From Phycicoccus sp. HDW14 (GTDB lineage Bacteria; Actinomycetota; Actinomycetes; Actinomycetales; Dermatophilaceae), in the NCBI RefSeq assembly GCF_011383005.1, contig NZ_CP049935.1, positions 1,178,001 to 1,242,000 of the forward strand: a stretch of DNA of 64,000 nt, read 5' to 3'. Of the stretch, positions 1 through 6,959 are shown one piece after another. The notes beneath the pieces were generated by a model, which had not been told where the DNA came from, made no database searches, and saw only the letters and a list, made by a program, of their open reading frames with translations. A program made the position numbers and the translations under genes. Each line of letters starts with the position of its first letter. The first letter of the stretch is position 1.

Positions 1-1298
1 GCGCCGACGTTGCCCGAGCCCTCCCAGATCGAGTTGAGCGGCGCCTCGCGGTAGAGCCGGGCGAGGCCGTTCTCCTCGACGTACCCGTTGCCGCCGAGGC
101 ACTCCAGCGCCTCGGCCACCATCGGGGCGGTCCGCTTGCAGACCCAGAACTTGCCGAGGGCGACGCCGAGCCGGGAGAGGTCGTGCTCACCGGCGTCGAC
201 CGCGTGGGCCAGGCGCATCGCGAGGACGGTCGCCGCCTCGGACTCCAGCGCGAGGTCGGTGATCACGTTGCGCATCAGCGGCTGGTCGACGAGGCGGGCG
301 CCGAACGCGGAGCGGTGTCGCGCGTGGTGCACGGCACGGGTCAGTGCGGCGCGCATCGTCGCGGTCGAGCCGAGCACGCAGTCGAGCCGGGTCGAGGCGA
401 CCATGTCGATGATGGTCCGCACCCCGCGTCCCTCGTCGCCGACCCGGACCGCCCACGCCCCCTCGAGCTCGATCTCCGAGGAGGCGTTCGAGCGGTTGCC
501 GAGCTTGTCCTTGAGGCGCTGGAGCCGGACGGCGTTGCGTGCGCCGTCGTCGAGGACGCGGGGGAGCAGGAAGCAGGTGACGCCCGCATCCGTCTGCGCG
601 AGGACGAGGAAGCCGTCGCTCATCGGGGCCGAGCAGAACCACTTGTGGCCGGTGAGCCGGTGGGTCTCGCCCACGAGCGGGCCGCCGGGCTCGGCGACCG
701 CCCGGGTGGTGTTGGCCTGCACGTCCGAGCCGCCCTGCTTCTCGGTCATCCCCATGCCGACGGTGAGCCCGGGCTTGTCGCGGCGGGCCCGCAGCACCGG
801 GTCGTAGCCGCGGGCGGCCAGGCCCGGCAGCCAGCGCGCCGACACCTCGGGGGCCGCGGCGAGCGCCGGCGCGGCGGAGTAGGTCATCGACACCGGACAG
901 AGGTGCCCGGCCTCGACCTGGGACCACACGACGAACGCGGCGGCCCGGCGGGCGTGCGCCCCGGACCCCTGCGGTCGGGTCCACGGCTCGGCCGTCAGTC
1001 CCTCGCCGACGGCGACCTCCATCAGGCGGTGGTAGGCGGGGTGGTACTCGACCTCGTCGAGCCGCTCGCCGGTCGGGGAGTGGGTGCGCAGGACGGGGGT
1101 GACCCGGTCGGCCTGGTCGGCCCAGTGGCGCACCTCGGCGGTGCCGGCGAGCCGGCCGAGGTCGGTGAGGGCGGCGGCGCCGTCGGCGTCGTGCGGCTCG
1201 ACCCACCGCGCGACGGCCTCGGAGAGAGCGGGATCGGCCCCCAGCACGTCGTGCCCCTCGAGCGGCGGCACCTGGTTGGTCACGTCGTGGGTGCGCAC
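1..1298 (-). CDS. aidB: AidB-like acyl-CoA dehydrogenase (C-terminus cut off by window edge)
   Basis: The minus strand is open for about 432 codons from a GTG at 1298 and runs off the left edge. The translation carries the acyl-CoA dehydrogenase signature GMGMTEKQGGSDV, then TGHKWFCSAPMSD, RLKDKLGNRSNASSEIE and LECLGGNGYVEENGL followed by LYREAPLNSIWEGSGN. These blocks lie in the same order as in E. coli AidB, which is a flavoprotein of the acyl-CoA dehydrogenase fold tied to the alkylation-damage response. The last 100 or so residues, the DNA-binding region in AidB, lie outside the window. The start is close to that of the divergent gene at 1331, so the two share a very short promoter region. 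The GTG at 1283 is an alternative start. Assignment to AidB over another acyl-CoA dehydrogenase is fairly safe; its substrate is unknown. Confidence 0.85.
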   Translation of the reverse strand, partial: MRTHDVTNQVPPLEGHDVLGADPALSEAVARWVEPHDADGAAALTDLGRLAGTAEVRHWADQADRVTPVLRTHSPTGERLDEVEYHPAYHRLMEVAVGEGLTAEPWTRPQGSGAHARRAAAFVVWSQVEAGHLCPVSMTYSAAPALAAAPEVSARWLPGLAARGYDPVLRARRDKPGLTVGMGMTEKQGGSDVQANTTRAVAEPGGPLVGETHRLTGHKWFCSAPMSDGFLVLAQTDAGVTCFLLPRVLDDGARNAVRLQRLKDKLGNRSNASSEIELEGAWAVRVGDEGRGVRTIIDMVASTRLDCVLGSTATMRAALTRAVHHARHRSAFGARLVDQPLMRNVITDLALESEAATVLAMRLAHAVDAGEHDLSRLGVALGKFWVCKRTAPMVAEALECLGGNGYVEENGLARLYREAPLNSIWEGSGNVG

Positions 1299-1330
1299 CG
1301 TTGCACTGTACGGCGGATACCGTGGGGCGC

Positions 1331-2470
1331 ATGACCGACGCGAAGCGCCGTGTGCGCCGGGCCCTCGCGCGGGTCCCGGGGGCGCTGCCGGCCGCACGGC
1401 TCACCGTCGTGACGACCCGCATCTGCCTGCGCTACCGGGTGACCGGGCTGGCGTCCGAGGCGGGCTTCTTCGCGCTCCTGTCGCTGCCACCGCTCGTGCT
1501 CGGGCTCTTCGGTGGTCTTGGGTACCTCAAGGACTTCCTGGGTCCCCAGACCGTGGAGGACGTGCGCCGGGCGATCATCGACTACGCCACGCAGTTCCTC
1601 ACGTCCGACGTCATCGACTCCGTGCTGGGGCCCACCGTCGACGACGTCTTCCGCGGCGGGCGGGCCGACCTGCTCTCCATCGGCTTCCTGCTGTCGCTGT
1701 GGTCGGGCTCGCGCGCGGTCAACGTCTTCGTCGACACCATCTCGATCATGTACGGGCAGTCGGGGGTCCGCGGCATCGTCCAGACCCGGGCGCTGTCGTT
1801 CTCCCTGTACGTCGTCGCGCTCGTCATGGGGATCATCACCATCCCCCTCGTGCTCCTCGGCCCGTCGATCCTCGGCGACATGCTGCCGAAGCCCTGGGAC
1901 TGGCTGACCCTCCTGTACTGGCCGCTCGTCACGCTGCTCACCGTCGGCGGTCTGGCCAGCCTCTACCACGTGTCCACCCCGCACCGTTCGCCCTGGACGC
2001 GGGACGTCCCGGGTGCCGTGCTCACCCTCGTCATCTGGGCGCTGGCCTCGTTCGTCGTGCGCGGCACCATCAGCGCCTCGATCGGCGGCACCTCCATCTA
2101 CGGGCCGCTGTCGGCGCCCATCGTCATCCTCATCTGGCTCTACGCCCTGGCCATCGCCGTCCTCATCGGCGCCGCCCTCAACGCGGCGATCCGCGAGCTG
2201 TGGCCGTCCGACGAGCGCCGGGCCCTGCACACCCGCCTCATCGACCGCGTGCGCTCCTCGCGGGACCGGCGGGAGGACGCGCAGGCGGTGGCGGCCCGCG
2301 ACCCCTTCGAGGGCTACGCGATGACCGACGACGACTCGGCCGACGACCTCGACCTCGGCAGCCTGCGGGAGGCGGCCCAGCGGCCGCTGACACCGCTGGC
2401 GCAGACCCGCGCGGACGACGGCTCGGTGGTCGCGAAGGACCCGGTCTCGGTCGCCGAGTCCGACCGCTGA
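1331..2470 (+). CDS. YihY/BrkB-family inner membrane protein
   Basis: A 379-residue protein starting at the ATG at 1331. After a basic N-terminus (about 30 residues) it shows the family pattern: a short amphipathic stretch with GFFALLSLPPLVLGL, then several hydrophobic segments including LSFSLYVVALVMGIITIPLV, LYWPLVTLLTVGGLASLYHV, LTLVIWALASFVVRG and IVILIWLYALAIAVLIGAAL. The YIWLY-like motif near residue 270 is typical of YihY/BrkB (formerly 'ribonuclease BN') proteins. A hydrophilic acidic tail of about 90 residues follows. Family members are integral membrane proteins of unsettled function; they are not RNases. The gene is transcribed divergently from the aidB-like gene and precedes the tRNA cluster. 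Its in-frame extension upstream to 1301 is less likely because the ATG fits the family N-terminus better. Confidence 0.85.
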   Translation: MTDAKRRVRRALARVPGALPAARLTVVTTRICLRYRVTGLASEAGFFALLSLPPLVLGLFGGLGYLKDFLGPQTVEDVRRAIIDYATQFLTSDVIDSVLGPTVDDVFRGGRADLLSIGFLLSLWSGSRAVNVFVDTISIMYGQSGVRGIVQTRALSFSLYVVALVMGIITIPLVLLGPSILGDMLPKPWDWLTLLYWPLVTLLTVGGLASLYHVSTPHRSPWTRDVPGAVLTLVIWALASFVVRGTISASIGGTSIYGPLSAPIVILIWLYALAIAVLIGAALNAAIRELWPSDERRALHTRLIDRVRSSRDRREDAQAVAARDPFEGYAMTDDDSADDLDLGSLREAAQRPLTPLAQTRADDGSVVAKDPVSVAESDR

Positions 2471-2578
2471 GCCGACGGCCCGGAGCAGGGTGCCGGTTTG
2501 GTGAACGCCTCGCGGATCGGATACTGTCTCCGAGCACGCCAAGCGGGGATTCCGGTCCGGAATCGTCGGTCTGCGCGC

Positions 2579-2651
2579 GCGGATGTAGCTCAGTTGGTAG
2601 AGCGCAACCTTGCCAAGGTTGAGGTCGCCGGTTCGAACCCGGTCATCCGCT
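2579..2651 (+). tRNA. tRNA-Gly (GCC)
   Basis: The 7-bp acceptor GCGGATG at 2579 pairs with CATCCGC at 2644-2650. D-arm AGCTCAGTTGGTAGAGC, anticodon stem-loop CAACC-TTGCCAA-GGTTG and T-arm GCCGGTTCGAACCCGGT are all intact. The anticodon is GCC. CCA is not encoded. Confidence 0.97.
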
Positions 2652-2673
2652 CGGAGGGTTAGCCGCCCCCAGT

Positions 2674-2744
2674 GGTGGAGTGGCCGAGAGGCGAGGCAGC
2701 GGCCTGCAAAGCCGCGTACACGGGTTCAAATCCCGTCTCCACCT
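2674..2744 (+). tRNA. tRNA-Cys (GCA)
   Basis: Acceptor GGTGGAG at 2674 pairs with CTCCACC at 2737-2743. The anticodon arm GCGGC-CTGCAAA-GCCGC gives GCA, and the T-loop GGGTTCAAATCCC is complete. It is the middle gene of a Gly-Cys-Val cluster. Confidence 0.97.
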
Positions 2745-2759
2745 CGAGAAGTACCCCTC

Positions 2760-2834
2760 GGGCGATTGGCGCAGTGGTAGCGCGCTTCCTTGACACGGAA
2801 GAGGTCACTGGTTCAAACCCAGTATCGCCCACCA
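2760..2834 (+). tRNA. tRNA-Val (GAC), CCA encoded
   Basis: Acceptor GGGCGAT at 2760 pairs with ATCGCCC at 2824-2830, with discriminator A and an encoded CCA at 2832-2834. The anticodon loop in CTTCC-TTGACAC-GGAAG gives GAC. It is the last tRNA before the accessory region, so its 3' end is a plausible integration target. I found no clear second copy of that 3' end downstream. Confidence 0.96.
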
Positions 2835-2840
2835 TCGAGA

Positions 2841-2879
2841 ACGGCCCCTGACCTGCGGAGACGCAAGGTCAGGGGCCGT
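2841..2879 (+). terminator. Strong hairpin terminator after the tRNA cluster
   Basis: A perfect 14-bp inverted repeat, ACGGCCCCTGACCT at 2841-2854 and its complement at 2866-2879, with an 11-nt loop. It starts six bases after the encoded CCA. No T-tract follows, which is usual for actinobacterial hairpin terminators. Confidence 0.8.
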
Positions 2880-3362
2880 CGTCATGTCCGGCGTGGAAGC
2901 CACGTGGAGGATGAGCTCGCGGTCATCCCGGCCGACCGATGGTCGGCTGAGGGCTGACGAACGCTGTGCGTCAGCCCGGGGGTGACACGCGCGGGTGACG
3001 GGGTCGGCGTCCGAGCGCGGCATTGCCGAGGCCGACATCCTGCACGCGCTGGCCACTGCGGTTCGACTGGTCGAGGGCGCACAGCACGGAGGCCCCGGCG
3101 TTGCGTTCGCGCACCCTCCCGAAGAAGTGCGCTCCGTTGGAGGTGCCCCTCCAGTCGTGACTCGACGTGTCCCTCAGCATTGCAGCCACTCACGCGGCTT
3201 CACCAAGGGCGGGTTGAGAGTGAGACCCACTCGGCTCCGTGGGTGGAGAACGCGAGCACGACAGATGGACGTCAACCGAGGACGTTCGTTGGTTCGTCCG
3301 CGCACGCCTTCAGCCTGCGCACGAGCGAGGACGGCGGTCGCACTGGACCCATTGCTTCGGGC
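2880..3362. other. Gene-poor stretch, no supportable gene
   Basis: Several overlapping open frames exist here but none has a recognisable domain, a good ribosome-binding site or consistent codon usage. The base composition is less GC-rich than the flanking core genes. It marks the left part of the accessory region between tRNA-Val and the aldolase gene. Confidence 0.5.
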
Positions 3363-3620
3363 TACCGGTCCCACTGGACGTTCCCACTGGAGGTTCACGA
3401 CGAGGGACATGATGCTCCTCTGACGCTGGAGCAGGGACGCTGGCGGTGGCTAGAGCCGGGTCAGGAGGCCACCGCTCGTCGGCATCCACTCGCTCCAGAC
3501 TTGTGGCCGCCACTCTCGCCGGGCCTGCAGCTGACGATGCAGGAAGGGGCTCGGGTGGTCGGCGTGGCTGAGGTCATCGAAGTGGTCAACCCAGGCAGTG
3601 GCCACCCATCCCCAGCGTGA
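3363..3620 (+). pseudogene. Remnant of a small hypothetical gene
   Basis: The frame ending at 3620 gives a protein-like C-terminal segment of about 85 residues, including HDAPLTLEQGRWRWLEPGQ, HPLAPDLWPPLSPGLQLTM and QEGARVVGVAEVIEVV. The last part resembles the beta-barrel tail found in small actinobacterial proteins with an EF-Tu domain 2-like fold (inference from pattern only). The same frame further upstream does not look coding and no good start is visible. I treat it as the 3' remnant of a gene, or as a gene whose 5' part is frameshifted. Confidence 0.35.
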
Positions 3621-3852
3621 TCGCCACTTCACGATCCGCGGCTACTTGGAGACTGGTCGCAGGATCGGTGTCTGGCCAGACTCGGTCCAGGTGCTCGGCG
3701 AGACGCTCGAGTCGCGGCTGCCCACCGGTGTCATTGGTGTGGCTCTCTCATGGCATGCGTTCTCGTCGGGCGCCGTGCGAGGAGAGGCTCGAAAGGGGTT
3801 TGTTCCGCTCGAAGTAGCAGTGCCCTCCTCGCTGTTTCGTCACCAACGGTGA
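3598..3852 (+). pseudogene. Hypothetical ORF, probably cut by IS110 insertion
   Basis: A GTG at 3598 opens an 84-codon frame overlapping the end of the preceding remnant. The first 55 or so residues look protein-like (HFTIRGYLETGRRIGVWPDS, then VQVLGETLESRLP). The last part overlaps the leader of the IS110 transposase gene. It could be a small cargo gene whose 3' part was replaced when the insertion sequence landed. I do not recognise the family. Confidence 0.3.
3777..3832 (+). ncRNA. Hairpin-forming leader, candidate IS110 bridge-RNA region
   Basis: Upstream of the transposase ATG, GCGAGGAG at 3777-3784 pairs perfectly with CTCCTCGC at 3825-3832, enclosing a 40-nt loop with two GCTCGAA copies. 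IS110-group elements are known to express a structured guide ('bridge') RNA from the non-coding end next to the recombinase gene. Position and structure fit, but the guide loops cannot be assigned from one copy. Confidence 0.3.
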
Positions 3853-3866
3853 AGGAGGACGCGGCG

Positions 3867-5048
3867 ATGGGCGTGATCATCGGGATGGATCCACACAAGC
3901 GGTCGGCCACGATCGAGGTGATCGACTCCACCGGGCGACGGTTGTCGGTCGGCCGGTTCGGTACGGACAAGGTCGGCTACGCCGAGATGCTCGCCGCGGG
4001 GCGGGCACATCGGGAGAGGGTGTGGGCGGTGGAGGGCTGCAACGGCATCGGCCGGCACATCGCGCACCGGCTGGTCCATGACGGGGAGACCGTGCTGGAC
4101 GTCCCGGCGAAGCTGTCGGCGCAGGTGCGGACCTTCGCCACCGGCAACGGGCGCAAGACCGATCCGGTCGACGCGCACTCAGTGGCCCTGGCCGCGTTGT
4201 ACGCCCCGCCCGACCCGGGCCTGCACCAGGTTCTGGTCGAGGAGGACCTCGTCGTCATGGGGTTGCTGGTGGACCGCCGTGACGAGCTGGGCCGGGCCCG
4301 CACCCAAACCCTGAACCGGTTGCACCGGCTGCTGCTCGAGCTCTTCCCCGGCGGTGCCAAGCAGTACCTGTCCGCGCCGCAGGCCCGCGCCTTGGTCGCG
4401 ACCACCAAACCGCGCGACCTGCCCGGCAAGACCAGGCGGCGGATCGTGGTCGAGCTGATCGGTGCGCTCGAGGCCATCGACCGCAAGATCAAGACCGCGG
4501 AGAAGGACCTGACCGCCCTGGTCACCGAACGCGGCTCGAGCCTGATGGAGCTGACCGGGATCGGACCCACCGGCGCCGCCCGGCTGCTGGCCGACGTCGG
4601 CGACATCCACCGCTTCCGCGACAAGGACCGCTTCGCGTCCTGGAACGGCACCGCACCCCTGGACGCCTCCTCCGGTGCCCAGCAACGGCACCGGCTCTCC
4701 CGCGCCGGCAACCGCCGGATCAACCGGACCCTGCACATCATGGCCGTCGTCCAGCTGCGCAACCCCACCCCGGGCCGGGAGTTCTATCGCGCCAAGAAGG
4801 CCGGCGGGACCCCGTCGATGATGGCCATGCGCTCCCTCAAACGACGCCTGTCCAACATCGTGTACGCCCGCATGCTCTCCGACCAGCAGCGCCGCGACCA
4901 CGACATGGCGACGGGCCCAGGAGGGCAACGAGGTAGCGACTCTGACTCCAGCGCGACCGGCTCACAACCTCACACCGGCACTTCGGACAAGCCTCTTCCT
5001 GGACCCGCCACGACCAAGCCTAGAACCCCGGTCCCGGCCATGTCTTGA
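3867..5048 (+). CDS. IS110-family transposase (DEDD recombinase)
   Basis: A 393-residue protein from the ATG at 3867, preceded by a good GAAGGAGG site. The N-terminal RuvC-like DEDD domain shows IIGMDPHKRSATIEV with the first Asp, VWAVEGCNGIG, and GRKTDPVDAHSVALA with the downstream Asp pair. The C-terminal transposase_20 domain contains LTGIGPTGAARLLADVGD, then FASWNGTAPLDASSG with the conserved serine and RRINRTLHIMA. A 50-residue Ser/Pro/Thr-rich tail is longer than usual. The gene is intact with no internal stop, so the element may still be active. Its codon use is slightly less extreme than that of the core genes, which fits recent arrival. Confidence 0.93.
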   Translation: MGVIIGMDPHKRSATIEVIDSTGRRLSVGRFGTDKVGYAEMLAAGRAHRERVWAVEGCNGIGRHIAHRLVHDGETVLDVPAKLSAQVRTFATGNGRKTDPVDAHSVALAALYAPPDPGLHQVLVEEDLVVMGLLVDRRDELGRARTQTLNRLHRLLLELFPGGAKQYLSAPQARALVATTKPRDLPGKTRRRIVVELIGALEAIDRKIKTAEKDLTALVTERGSSLMELTGIGPTGAARLLADVGDIHRFRDKDRFASWNGTAPLDASSGAQQRHRLSRAGNRRINRTLHIMAVVQLRNPTPGREFYRAKKAGGTPSMMAMRSLKRRLSNIVYARMLSDQQRRDHDMATGPGGQRGSDSDSSATGSQPHTGTSDKPLPGPATTKPRTPVPAMS

Positions 5049-5122
5049 CCTAAAGGGGTGCCATGAGCGGGAGGGTCGATCAACCCGCTGCCAGGCGCAG
5101 GGGTCTGGGCGAGACTGGTGAC

Positions 5123-5647
5123 GTGACTGAGTACCTGAGCTACGACGCGCCGGGGGCGACCCGCGTCGGTGAGCTGACCTGGGCCTCGACACCGACTGGG
5201 TACCGCCGCTACGAAGGATCGAGCCTGCTCGGGCACGGCCAGGAGGTGTGGGACCGCGCGTCGTCAGCGGTCCTGATGTGGGGTGTCAAGACGAGGAGCG
5301 GATTCGATGTATCGCTCGGGCCCGATAGCGAGCTCCGGGTGGCGCCCGGACAGGATCGTGTGCTGGTCGCTCGTCTGGGGCCCTGGCTCCTGCGGGAGCC
5401 CGTGCGAGTCATGGGGGTCATCGATGAGGCGGATCATTGCGGCTTCGCCTACGGCACCCGCAAGGGTCACCCGGTCTCGGGGGAAGAAGCCTTCATCGTC
5501 CATCGCGCTCCCGATGGCGGCGTGTGGCTCACCCTGCGGTCCCTGACCAGGCCAGGCGAGGGCTGGTGGCGGATCGTGTTTCCACTGACCTTGCTTGCGC
5601 AGTACGGGTACCGCACTCGTTACCGACGAGCCCTCAGAGCCGGATGA
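5123..5647 (+). CDS. DUF1990 family protein
   Basis: A protein of 174 residues from GTG 5123, or 194 from the ATG at 5063. The family pattern is clear: TPTGYRRYEGSSLLGHGQEV, a central RVMGVIDEADHCGFAYGT block, then GHPVSGEEAFIVHRAPDG and WWRIVFPLTLLAQYGYRTRY. DUF1990 proteins are small and of unknown biochemical role, related in fold to START-like ligand-binding proteins. ATG 5063 has a nearby AAAGGGG but lies at the very end of the insertion sequence, so the later GTG is more likely the native start. The gene stands alone between the IS and a hairpin at 5647, an arrangement typical of island cargo. Confidence 0.75.
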   Translation: MTEYLSYDAPGATRVGELTWASTPTGYRRYEGSSLLGHGQEVWDRASSAVLMWGVKTRSGFDVSLGPDSELRVAPGQDRVLVARLGPWLLREPVRVMGVIDEADHCGFAYGTRKGHPVSGEEAFIVHRAPDGGVWLTLRSLTRPGEGWWRIVFPLTLLAQYGYRTRYRRALRAG

Positions 5648-5682
5648 AACAACCGCTCGATCTGCGGCATGAGCGGTAGTTT
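5647..5682 (+). terminator. Hairpin terminator after the DUF1990 gene
   Basis: AAACAACCGCTC at 5647-5658 pairs with GAGCGGTAGTTT at 5671-5682 with one mismatch, giving a 12-bp stem that ends in TTT. It overlaps the last base of the DUF1990 stop codon. The loop and right arm contain one copy of the repeated CATGAGCG word. Confidence 0.65.
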
Positions 5683-5728
5683 CGGCACCGCGCACGCCCA
5701 TGAGCGCTGGACCGGCCACAATGGGCCG

Positions 5729-6121
5729 GTGACTTGGTTCCCTCGGCGAAAGCGCGCAGGCGGCCAGGCGTCGTCCCCAGTGGTTCGAGGTCCGCATGAC
5801 GACCCATCTCTGTCGGACGAGGAGCTGATCGCCCAGAGAACCAAGTGGTTCGAGGCGTACACCGCGCAGCAGAACGTCTTTGCGGACATGTCAGGCGGGC
5901 CGTACTCCTGTCCCTGCTGCGGACACGTCACCTTGGCCGAGCGGGGAGGGTACGAGATCTGCGATGAGTGCGGATGGGAGGACGACGGCCAAGACGATCA
6001 CGACGCCGAGGTTGTGCGTGGTGGTCCTAACGGCCGCGAGAGCCTTGCATCTGCCCGCGCTGCCTACATCGGCGAAGGGGGCACCCCGTTGCCGCACCGA
6101 CGGCCAACCGACCGGGCGTAG
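5729..6121 (+). CDS. CPCC family cysteine-rich protein
   Basis: A 130-residue protein from GTG 5729. The C-terminal half carries the CPCC zinc-ribbon-like domain: YSCPCCGHVTLAE, then YEICDECGWEDDGQDD and a RGGPNGRESLASARAAY helix. The four cysteines (CPCC and CDEC) are as expected for a metal-binding knuckle. The family is common among polymorphic-toxin and mobile-island genes, where some members act as immunity-like or accessory proteins; the function here is unknown. A longer start at ATG 5669 lies inside the upstream terminator hairpin and is unlikely. Confidence 0.75.
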   Translation: MTWFPRRKRAGGQASSPVVRGPHDDPSLSDEELIAQRTKWFEAYTAQQNVFADMSGGPYSCPCCGHVTLAERGGYEICDECGWEDDGQDDHDAEVVRGGPNGRESLASARAAYIGEGGTPLPHRRPTDRA

Positions 6122-6402
6122 CGCCGAGCACACAATCTAACGGCACTATGTGCGGCATGAGCGCTGGACTACTCGGCGGAGCCAGCGGCCGGGGAAACCG
6201 GTGCCATGACGCCGGTTTGTCCGGTTCCTTCCCGTGATCGCGCGCGAAGGGTGGCAGACGGCTCTCGATCGCCGCAGTAGACGACCGTCTGCCACCTTTC
6301 GGGCAGACACCCTCAATTCGGCATGAGCGGGAAATCATGAGGGCCGTTTGCCTTGCCGGCAGCGGCGGTTGAACGCGTCGAGCAGGGTTGTCAGAACGTC
6401 CG
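6122..6402. other. Non-coding gap in the accessory region
   Basis: No supportable gene. It holds two copies of the CATGAGCG word (6156 and 6322) and the long inverted repeat at 6245-6301. The sequence is close to a left-over junction region between the small cargo genes and the integrase fragment. Confidence 0.5.
6245..6301. repeat. 17-bp inverted repeat (hairpin)
   Basis: CGAAGGGTGGCAGACGG at 6245-6261 pairs with CCGTCTGCCACCTTTCG at 6285-6301, 16 of 17 positions Watson-Crick and one G-T. The 23-nt loop contains CGATCG. It is far from any intact gene's stop codon, so it may be an old terminator, a small transposon end or a recombination site. Confidence 0.6.
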
Positions 6403-6741
6403 TCAACGAGCGAGGTCGCGGTCGTAGATACGGCTGGTGCCGAGCCGGAGGGACAGCTCGAACAGCATCGAGGCGTAGTCCGAAGATGCACGCGGGCGGG
6501 CTTCGGCGCAGAGAGGATCCTGTGCTTTCGCGGTCGGGCAGTGCGCGTCGCCCGGCCGGTCTCCACTCCCCGGACGAGACCAGGCGCCTCTCGTCGACGG
6601 GCCAGTCCTCGGCACCGACCCGAGCGTCGAAGTGCACCGGCCCCTTGTGCGTCGCCGGGTCGGGTCCGGTGTACGGCGCGCGCCACCGTGCGGACGGCAG
6701 CTTCTCGACGTGCCGGAGGACCGCTTGCCCGCTCTTCTCAC
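6403..6741 (-). pseudogene. Tyrosine-recombinase (phage integrase) N-terminal fragment
   Basis: The minus strand begins with a GTG at 6741 (MRRAGKRS...) and, after a frameshift, continues as HVEKLPSARWRAPYTGPDP, HKGPVHFDARVGAEDW and RRLVSSGEW. This is the arm-type DNA-binding N-terminus of actinophage-like integrases (compare the common pattern 'WRARYRGPDG...FDRKxDAExWL...GEW'). A second in-frame piece near the end, SDYASMLFELSLRLGTSRI, resembles the start of the SAM-like core-binding domain. The catalytic domain (R-H-R-Y) is absent. The first frameshift could be a homopolymer miscall, but the truncation is real. It supports a history of site-specific integration at this locus. Confidence 0.55.
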
Positions 6742-6893
6742 CCCTTCATCACCTCGCGCACGAGGGGCGGCGGACGGACGACCTCCCGGAGCGCGTCATG
6801 GAAGACACCCGGACGATGAGGGCTCGAATCTGGTCACGTGTGGCGCCTGGGGCCGTTCGCGTGCGGGGCTGTCCCCGAGGGACGAGAGCGGGC
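6742..6893. other. Non-coding stretch before the aldolase promoter
   Basis: No gene is supportable here. It forms the right border of the accessory region; beyond it the composition and gene density return to the core-like pattern of the stress module. Confidence 0.45.
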
Positions 6894-6908
6894 GGGACGT
6901 CTGACCCT
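6894..6908 (+). promoter_or_regulatory. DosR-box-like site upstream of the aldolase gene
   Basis: GGGACGTCTGACCCT matches the pattern GGGACnnnnGnCCC. It lies 51 bases upstream of the aldolase start. The best copies of the same palindrome are at 8482 and 10718. Confidence 0.55.
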
Positions 6909-6959
6909 CGCCGCCGCTGGCGTCGGGGCGAGCATCGTCGGTGAGGGAGGCGTCGGGCC

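Larger units (their letters stand above)
3760..5058 (+). mobile_element. IS110-family insertion sequence (boundaries approximate)
   Basis: The element contains one complete transposase gene at 3867-5048 preceded by a short non-coding leader. IS110 elements usually lack terminal inverted repeats and do not give clean target duplications, so the ends cannot be fixed from one copy. The limits given are a guess, bracketing a hairpin-forming leader and the transposase stop codon. Confidence 0.55.

Noticed and set aside
183-1334. Long plus-strand open frame opposite the aidB-like gene
   Set aside because: It is the antisense shadow of a clearly coding minus-strand acyl-CoA dehydrogenase; its translation is low-complexity and without domains.
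3240-3270. Possible tRNA or CRISPR-like element in the gap after tRNA-Val
   Set aside because: No cloverleaf or spaced repeats can be formed there; no CRISPR array was seen anywhere in the window.
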